Source of the DNA: UBA1227 sp964539045
GTDB taxonomy: Bacteria > Bacillota > Clostridia > Oscillospirales > Acutalibacteraceae
Direction: 5' to 3'
Length of the DNA: 8,431 nucleotides
NCBI GenBank assembly: GCA_964539045.1
Contig: CAZIHW010000093.1
Coordinates: 1 to 8,431, forward strand
The translations under genes were made by a program, and so were the position numbers. Below the pieces are notes generated by a model. That model did not search any database. It was not told where the DNA came from and saw only the letters and a program-made list of their open reading frames with translations. This document shows positions 4,030-8,431 of this stretch, in pieces (within the stretch, counting starts at the first letter, position 1; every line of letters begins with the position of its first letter).

Positions 4030-6780
4030 ATGTTAGAAAGAGAACACCAAAACCTGGATCCGGGCGAATTAAAGTGTCTTGAAGAATACATGAAGGAAGT
4101 CGAAGGGCAACCGGTTCGTAAGAACTTACTTCGAATGATTACTCATGTAAACTTCTTAAATCCATTGCCGACAAAGGATTCATGGGAGTACATTTTTTGG
4201 AACAGAATGCTCACTGATGAAATGGTAGATTTCGTAAACAAGATGAAGCTTCGTCACCCATACTACATAGATGACCTTGCGAAAGTTCAAGGCATGAGTG
4301 TAGAGGCCTGCGCAAAACTTGCGGACGATATGGCTCATATCGGAATAATTGAGTATACAGCCGACAAAAACGGTACCGATATGCTTATATTGCCTATCTT
4401 TGCACCCGGTTCAATGGAAGGCGTAACAATGTCAGAGGAATTGACAAAGAAATACCCTGAAACAGCGCCGGGCTTCATCAACTACATTCTCAATCTCCAA
4501 AAGCTCATCACAGGATTTGCACCGATGGGTACAGCAATCATGCGTGCTATTCCTGTTGAAGAAGCAATAAAGAATGAATCAAAGAGAGTAAATGTTGAAG
4601 AAGTATCATATTGGATCGATAGACACGATGGACATCTTGCTGTAGCTCCTTGCGAATGCAGAAGGCTTCGTGAAATGATGGACAAGGGTTCTGCAGATCT
4701 CCTTGAGGAATACTGCATCGCCCTCGGCAACTTTGCGGAACACCTTATCCGCACCGGCAAAGCCCGCAGAATTACCCGTGAAGAAGCCTATGAGATCATA
4801 AAGAAGTCAGAAGACAGGGGTTGCGTACACCAGTTGTCAAATGTTGATGGAATGGACGAAAGTCTGTTCGTATGTAACTGCCATTGGGAAACTTGTATGG
4901 CACTCAAGACATCCTGGTATACATCTTCACCGAACCTTTCAAAATCAAACTACACGGCATCGGTTGACCCAAATAACTGTGTTGCTTGCGGCGGCTGCGT
5001 AGAGGTTTGTCCTCAGAATGCTGTAAAGCTCGGTCAAAAGCTCTGCCAGAAAGAGCCTGTTAATATTAAGCAGCACAAGATAGCTGATGACTACATTTTC
5101 ATTCCTCCGAAATATTGGGAGGGTGACAAATTCTATACCGAGAGGGACAATGTTATTCCCGAAACAGGCACCGCACCTTGTAAGACAAATTGTCCTGCAC
5201 ATATTGCCGTACAAGGTTACCTCAAAATGGCCGGAGAAGGCAGATATGATGAGGCCCTTGAACTTATAAAGAAAGAAAACCCATTCCCGGCTGTTTGCGG
5301 ACGTATTTGCGCAAGATTCTGTGAGGACGGATGTACCCGCGGCGACATTGACTCCCCTGTTTCAATAGACGAAGTCAAGAAATTTATTGCTGACATTGAA
5401 CTCAATGCAGAAAAGCGCTTCATTCCGAAGAAGTATTATGATTACGGCAAGAAAGTGGCTGTAATCGGCGCAGGTCCCGCCGGACTGTCTGCCGCTTACT
5501 ACCTCGCTGTTTGGGGTCACGATGTAACTGTATTTGAAAAAGAGAGTGTACCCGGCGGTATGATGACATTCGGTATGCCGTCATTCAGACTTGAGAAGGA
5601 TGTTGTAAATGCCGAGATTGAGGTTGTTAAAGCTCTCGGTGTTGATATCAAGTGCGGAATCGAAGTAGGCAAGGATACCACGCTCGACGCCCTGCGCCGC
5701 GAGGGATACGAAGCATTCTATGTTGCAATCGGTGCTCAAGGCGGACGCAAACTCGGTATCCCGGGCGAAGATGCTGCAGGGGTAGTTTCAGGTATAGATT
5801 TCCTCAAAGACGTTGCTCTCACAAAGGGTTCCAAGCTCACCGGTAAGGTTGTTGTCATAGGCGGAGGTAACGTTGCCGTAGATGTTGCCCGCACAGCTGT
5901 TCGCAACGGCGGAGAAGTTGTAGCAATGTATTCACTTGAAAAACGTGACGAAATGCCTGCGGCCGAAGACGAAGTACTTGAGGCAGAGGAAGAAGGTATT
6001 TCAGTAAACGGCGGCTTTGGACCGAAAGAGATCCTCACAAAAGACGGCAAAGTTAGCGGCATAGTATTCAAGAGATGCACAAGCGTTAAAGACCCAATTG
6101 GTAAATTTAATCCACAGTACGATGAAAATGATACAATCACAGTAGAGTGTGACTATGTACTCGCTGCTATAGGTCAGTCGATTGTCTGGGGAGATCTCCT
6201 TAAGGGCGAAAAAGTTGAACTTAACAAAAACAACACTGCCAAAGCAGATTCCTGGACATATCAGACCGCACAGCCTGACGTTTTTGTCGGCGGTGACGTT
6301 TACACAGGTCCTCGTTTTGCAATTGAAGCAATAGCAGCAGGTAAGGAAGGCGCCGAATCCGTTCACAGATATGTTTGGAAACACAGCCTTACAATCGGTC
6401 GTGTTAAGCGCAACAATTTCCACATGATTGACAAGGATAACCTTGTTATCAACTGTTATGACCATGCGGTCAGACAGACACCCGGCAAGGAGCCAAGCAA
6501 AATTAAGACATTCTCGGATGAGCGCTTGACCCTTACAGAGGAACAGGTTAAAATTGAGGCAGCCAGATGCTTAAGCTGCGGCGCCGCAAAAGTCGATCCT
6601 AAAATCTGCATCGGATGTGGTATATGTACTACACGTTGTAAATTTGACGCGATTCATCTTTCAAGAACGTCAGACGCTTGGGGTGCCACATATGAAAAAC
6701 TTGTCCCATTTGTACTTAAAGGCATGGGCAAAAGGGTTGTAACTCTTGCTAAAGATAAGGTTGGTAAAGATAATGCATGA
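4030..6780 (+). CDS. Multi-domain Fe-S/FAD NAD(P)-dependent oxidoreductase (GltD-like), paralog A
   Basis: This 916-residue cytoplasmic protein starts at ATG 4030, 8 nt after AAGGAG. Four parts are seen. (1) About 1-310 is a Cys-bearing N-terminal region with a possible helix-turn-helix-like stretch near 76-105 and conserved-looking clusters APCECR (Cys208, Cys210), Cys229, His267 and CNCxxxxC (Cys282, 284, 289). (2) About 313-335 is a ferredoxin motif CVACGGCVEVCP (Cys317, 320, 323, 327). (3) About 380-785 is a GltD-like core with an Fe-S domain (Cys384, 388, 423, 427, 431, 435), FAD-binding VIGAGPAG (478-485), NAD(P)-binding VVIGGGNVA (608-616) and VGGDV (753-757). (4) The C-terminus has Cys847/850 and a second ferredoxin motif (Cys860, 863, 866, 870). 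The core family passes electrons between NAD(P)H, FAD and Fe-S clusters. The partner and substrate are unknown. It overlaps hypA by 8 bp. It is not simply glutamate synthase small subunit, which has about 450-500 residues. Confidence 0.9.
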   Translation: MLEREHQNLDPGELKCLEEYMKEVEGQPVRKNLLRMITHVNFLNPLPTKDSWEYIFWNRMLTDEMVDFVNKMKLRHPYYIDDLAKVQGMSVEACAKLADDMAHIGIIEYTADKNGTDMLILPIFAPGSMEGVTMSEELTKKYPETAPGFINYILNLQKLITGFAPMGTAIMRAIPVEEAIKNESKRVNVEEVSYWIDRHDGHLAVAPCECRRLREMMDKGSADLLEEYCIALGNFAEHLIRTGKARRITREEAYEIIKKSEDRGCVHQLSNVDGMDESLFVCNCHWETCMALKTSWYTSSPNLSKSNYTASVDPNNCVACGGCVEVCPQNAVKLGQKLCQKEPVNIKQHKIADDYIFIPPKYWEGDKFYTERDNVIPETGTAPCKTNCPAHIAVQGYLKMAGEGRYDEALELIKKENPFPAVCGRICARFCEDGCTRGDIDSPVSIDEVKKFIADIELNAEKRFIPKKYYDYGKKVAVIGAGPAGLSAAYYLAVWGHDVTVFEKESVPGGMMTFGMPSFRLEKDVVNAEIEVVKALGVDIKCGIEVGKDTTLDALRREGYEAFYVAIGAQGGRKLGIPGEDAAGVVSGIDFLKDVALTKGSKLTGKVVVIGGGNVAVDVARTAVRNGGEVVAMYSLEKRDEMPAAEDEVLEAEEEGISVNGGFGPKEILTKDGKVSGIVFKRCTSVKDPIGKFNPQYDENDTITVECDYVLAAIGQSIVWGDLLKGEKVELNKNNTAKADSWTYQTAQPDVFVGGDVYTGPRFAIEAIAAGKEGAESVHRYVWKHSLTIGRVKRNNFHMIDKDNLVINCYDHAVRQTPGKEPSKIKTFSDERLTLTEEQVKIEAARCLSCGAAKVDPKICIGCGICTTRCKFDAIHLSRTSDAWGATYEKLVPFVLKGMGKRVVTLAKDKVGKDNA

Positions 6781-7114
6781 AATCGGAGTACTGAACGAAG
6801 CAATTAAAGTTGCGGAAAGAGTAGCAAAAGAAAACAATATAGAGAAAATTAAGTTCATCACTTTTGAAGTAGGTGAGCTTACCGGATATCTGCCTGTTTT
6901 CTTTGAGAAGTACTTCCCGATTGTTATCGAAGACAATCCAATCTTCGAGGGTGCCGAACTCAAAATAGAAACCGTCAGGGGTGAGGCACTTTGCAGTGAT
7001 TGCCATTCCCTCTATAACGTTATGAAAAACGAGGGTAAGTGCCCCAAATGCCAAAGCAGAAATAAAACTGTTCTGGGCGGACAAGAGTTCAAAATAAAAG
7101 ATATAGGAGTTTAG
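6773..7114 (+). CDS. hypA: Hydrogenase nickel-insertion protein HypA
   Basis: At 113 residues it matches the usual family length. It begins MHEIGVL, the family's invariant start in which the amino terminus and His2 bind nickel. That fixes the ATG at 6773 rather than any longer in-frame start. The zinc-binding loop is complete: CSDC (Cys74, Cys77) and CPKC (Cys90, Cys93). With the GTPase HypB, HypA delivers nickel to the large subunit of [NiFe]-hydrogenase; in some bacteria it also serves urease. The start overlaps the stop of the flavoprotein (ATGCATGA, 6773-6780), with only a weak AAGG 12 nt upstream, so it is probably translationally coupled. No hydrogenase gene is nearby, so the client enzyme is unknown. 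Confidence 0.95.
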   Translation: MHEIGVLNEAIKVAERVAKENNIEKIKFITFEVGELTGYLPVFFEKYFPIVIEDNPIFEGAELKIETVRGEALCSDCHSLYNVMKNEGKCPKCQSRNKTVLGGQEFKIKDIGV

Positions 7115-7117
7115 GCA

Positions 7118-7207
7118 ATTTAAATCATTTTAGAAAATTTAAATCGCTAGTATTTAAATCGCCGATATTTAAATGGCTGATATCTAAATTGCCAATATCT
7201 AAAACTA
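7118..7207 (+). repeat. AT-rich 15-bp tandem repeat array after hypA
   Basis: A core ATTTAAATC or variant appears at 7118, 7137, 7152, 7167, 7182 and 7197. The last five are spaced exactly 15 bp, the first 19 bp away. Units include TAGTATTTAAATCGC (7148-7162), CGATATTTAAATGGC (7163-7177) and TGATATCTAAATTGC (7178-7192), decaying toward the right. It fills the space from just after the hypA stop to the terminator. It has no spacers, so it is not CRISPR. The function is unknown; replication slippage is the likely origin. Confidence 0.88.
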
Positions 7208-7209
7208 AA

Positions 7210-7237
7210 GCCCCCGAATGCTAATGCATTCGGGGGC
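7210..7237. terminator. Bidirectional terminator between hypA and hypB
   Basis: A perfect 12-bp stem GCCCCCGAATGC (7210-7221) / GCATTCGGGGGC (7226-7237) has a TAAT loop. The minus side continues CTTTAGTTTTAG and the plus side CATTCATTTTG, so T-rich tails exist both ways, though neither is a pure T run. It sits between convergent hypA and hypB and probably ends both operons. Confidence 0.88.
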
Positions 7238-7268
7238 CATTCATTTTGTCAATCGATCATTTCTTAAA

Positions 7269-7943
7269 TCAATTGTTTTTCCAAGCCTCTATCTCTCTCT
7301 CAAGCCACGAACAAAGTTCGTCTATTCCCTCACCCGTCTTAGCGGAAATAGGAATTATATCGATGTCGGGATTCCTCATTTTTGCATTTGCTTTACACTT
7401 CTCAATATCAAAGGTAAAGTATGGGGCAACATCTACTTTGTTTATAACAAGCAAGTCTGATACCTGGTACATAAGCGGATATTTGAGAGGCTTATCATCT
7501 CCCTCGGGAACCGAGAGGATCGTAAGGTTTTTAACAGATCCCGTGTCAAACTCTGCAGGACAAACAAGATTACCGACATTCTCAAGGATAAGAAAATCAA
7601 AGTCTTCGTCGAGTCCTTCGATGCCCTGACGTGTCATCTCTGCTGTTAAGTGGCACATACCACCCGTGTGGAGCTGAATTGCCTTTGCACCGACACCGGT
7701 AATTGTTGCTGCATCTACATCAGAATCAATATCGGCTTCCATAACGCCAATCTTGTATTTCTTTGCGAGTCTCGGAATAATTTGAGTTAAAGTTGTTGTC
7801 TTTCCCGAGCCGGGCGATGACATGATATTGAGGAAAAATGTCCCCTTCTTTTTCAATTCCTGTCTGAGCGCCTCGGCATCTTTGTTGTTGTCGGCAAAGA
7901 TATTTTCTTTAATCTCAATAATTCTGTAAGCCTTATCTTCCAT
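7269..7943 (-). CDS. hypB: Hydrogenase nickel-insertion GTPase HypB
   Basis: This 224-residue SIMIBI-class GTPase shows all expected motifs: P-loop SSPGSGKTT (42-50), MEADIDSDVDA (68-78), the metal-site HTGGMCHL with Cys97 and His98, ENVGNLVCPAEFD with Cys128, NKVD (168-171, guanine specificity) and SAKTGEG (200-206). GTP hydrolysis drives nickel transfer, with HypA, to the hydrogenase large subunit. The N-terminus lacks both the CxxCGC high-affinity nickel motif and the His-rich stretch seen in some HypB proteins, so only the G-domain metal site remains and no nickel storage is expected. The start is ATG 7943, with GGGAG about 10 nt upstream, inside a small hairpin loop. It lies 125 bp after the second flavoprotein and probably shares its transcript. 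Confidence 0.96.
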   Translation of the reverse strand: MEDKAYRIIEIKENIFADNNKDAEALRQELKKKGTFFLNIMSSPGSGKTTTLTQIIPRLAKKYKIGVMEADIDSDVDAATITGVGAKAIQLHTGGMCHLTAEMTRQGIEGLDEDFDFLILENVGNLVCPAEFDTGSVKNLTILSVPEGDDKPLKYPLMYQVSDLLVINKVDVAPYFTFDIEKCKANAKMRNPDIDIIPISAKTGEGIDELCSWLEREIEAWKNN

Positions 7944-7945
7944 TG

Positions 7946-7964
7946 GAAAAAGTCTCCCTTTTTC
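7946..7964 (-). promoter_or_regulatory. hypB ribosome-binding-site hairpin
   Basis: On the transcript GAAAAAG (7964-7958), loop GGAGA (7957-7953) and CUUUUUC (7952-7946) form a perfect 7-bp stem. It places the Shine-Dalgarno bases GGGAG mostly in the loop, ending 2 nt before the AUG. The stem may tune ribosome access. Confidence 0.6.
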
Positions 7965-7965
7965 T

Positions 7966-8029
7966 AGCCTGACGGCGCGAATTTAAACTCGGTTTTGCAG
8001 GGAGGATTTCCCCCACACGGTGTCAGGCT
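7966..8029 (-). ncRNA. Putative structured RNA element in the hypB leader
   Basis: On the minus strand an 8-bp closing stem AGCCUGAC (8029-8022) / GUCAGGCU (7973-7966) encloses two hairpins. One is GGGGG (8014-8010) with CCUCC (8005-8001), loop AAAU. The other is CGAGU (7991-7987) with AUUCG (7982-7978), loop UUAA. Together they make a 64-nt three-way junction, abutting the ribosome-binding-site hairpin. I compared it from memory with nickel/cobalt, cobalamin, Moco and THF riboswitches and saw no convincing match. The structure is seen by eye; a regulatory role is inference. Confidence 0.4.
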
Positions 8030-8053
8030 TAGTATTAACGTACTTAGTATAAC
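8028..8053. repeat. Direct repeat CTTAGTAT, 15-bp period
   Basis: CTTAGTATTAAC (8028-8039) and CTTAGTATAAC (8043-8053) repeat at 15 bp. On the minus strand the second copy includes TATACT (8051-8046), a possible -10 for hypB, but no good -35 lies 16-18 nt upstream. It could be a weak internal promoter or a protein site. Confidence 0.4.
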
Positions 8054-8068
8054 ATACTTCGGCCTTTG

Positions 8069-8431
8069 TTATGACTTGATTTTTTTCTTTGCAAGTCTAC
8101 CTGTTTTCTTAACAAGCTCTTTTGCAACAAACGGAACGAGTTTCTCGTATTCTACTCCCCAGACATCTGCCACACGTTCAAGCTTGATTGCATCAAATTT
8201 ACACTGGGTTGTGCAAAGACCGCATCCTATACAGAAACTTGAATCTACATGGGCTGCTCCGCAGCTGAGACAACGTGATGCCTCTACCTTCACCTGTTCT
8301 TCAGTGAGAATCTTTCTGTCATCTGAGAAGCTCATTGAGAGAGCTTTATTCTTTGCCGGCTTTTGGCGTCCGGCATGATCATATGAAGGAATAACCATAT
8401 TGTCCTTATCAAGACTATGGAAATTATCACG
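8069..8431 (-). CDS. Fe-S/FAD oxidoreductase, paralog B, C-terminal part (cut by the right edge)
   Basis: The frame is open from the right edge (first visible residues RDNFHSLDKDN) to TAA at 8069, giving 120 residues of a longer protein. It aligns along its length with the last ~125 residues of the 916-residue flavoprotein, with many identities: NFHxxDKDN, YDHAxRQ, LTEEQVK, RCLSCGAA, CIGCGxCTTxCKFDAI, YEKLVPFV. Both carry the CxxC pair plus the CxxCxxCxxxC ferredoxin motif. The DNA has diverged at synonymous sites, so this is an old duplication, not a recent copy. A Met 11 residues in is not the real start. No terminator hairpin with a T run follows before hypB, so hypB is probably co-transcribed. 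Confidence 0.93.
   Translation of the reverse strand, partial: RDNFHSLDKDNMVIPSYDHAGRQKPAKNKALSMSFSDDRKILTEEQVKVEASRCLSCGAAHVDSSFCIGCGLCTTQCKFDAIKLERVADVWGVEYEKLVPFVAKELVKKTGRLAKKKIKS

Noticed and set aside
5736..6140. Long antisense open frames within the flavoprotein gene (also 6001-6465)
   Set aside because: They lie opposite a well-supported coding region, show low-complexity Ser/Thr/Pro or no domain, and have no ribosome binding sites.
6746..6772. Longer HypA start giving MLKIRLVKI before MHEIG
   Set aside because: HypA needs the N-terminal Met-His for nickel binding, so translation must begin at 6773.
7118..7207. CRISPR array
   Set aside because: The units are contiguous 15-bp repeats with no unique spacers and no cas genes nearby.
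7966..8029. Known cobalamin, NiCo, THF or Moco riboswitch
   Set aside because: None of the conserved signatures I can recall (for example the cobalamin GCCACUG box) is present. I keep it only as an unclassified structured leader.

Overview
The window reads as chromosomal DNA from an anaerobic Firmicute of class Clostridia, perhaps close to Lachnospiraceae or a related family. The evidence is the 16S rRNA 5' end with clostridial V1-V2 style, AT-leaning genes with strong AAGGAG-type ribosome binding sites, Firmicutes-type promoters (TTGACA-17/18-TATATT), CCA encoded in both tRNA genes, and several iron-sulfur/nickel genes. I cannot name the species.

Layout. (1) 1-385, minus strand: the 5' quarter of a 16S rRNA gene running off the left edge. 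Its leader (386-616) and a strong promoter (623-652) face left. (2) 713-2882, minus strand: a two-gene envelope operon, with a degenerate LytR-CpsA-Psr-like membrane-anchored protein followed, 4 nt later, by a membrane-anchored transglutaminase-like protein. It has its own promoter and a strong terminator that insulates it from the rRNA promoter. (3) 2932-3211, plus strand: promoter, tRNA-Thr(UGU), tRNA-Tyr(GUA) and terminator. (4) 3263-3930, minus strand: a TetR-family regulator whose 5' UTR is built of four 17-18 bp tandem repeats, and whose promoter carries a likely operator. (5) 4030-7114, plus strand: a 916-residue multi-iron-sulfur flavoprotein (GltD-like core with extra ferredoxin modules at both ends), overlapping hypA. 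(6) 7118-7237: a 15-bp tandem repeat array and a 12-bp-stem bidirectional terminator. (7) 7269-8431, minus strand: hypB, preceded by a putative structured RNA leader, and upstream of it the C-terminus of a second copy of the flavoprotein, cut by the right edge.

The striking unit is region 4-7. It is a near mirror-image arrangement in which each of two paralogous Fe-S/FAD oxidoreductases is followed by one half of the HypA/HypB nickel-insertion pair, the two halves converging on a shared terminator. HypA and HypB normally act together to put nickel into [NiFe]-hydrogenase. No hydrogenase subunit or other hyp gene is in the window, so either the nickel enzyme is elsewhere or the pair serves another nickel protein. 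The flavoproteins probably move electrons between NAD(P)H and ferredoxin-like carriers; their link to nickel chemistry is inferred only from gene order. The divergent TetR gene is the obvious candidate regulator of the plus-strand arm, and the structured hypB leader is a candidate post-transcriptional control element for the minus-strand arm. A second theme is short tandem repeats in non-coding DNA at three places (rRNA leader, TetR 5' UTR, hypA 3' side).
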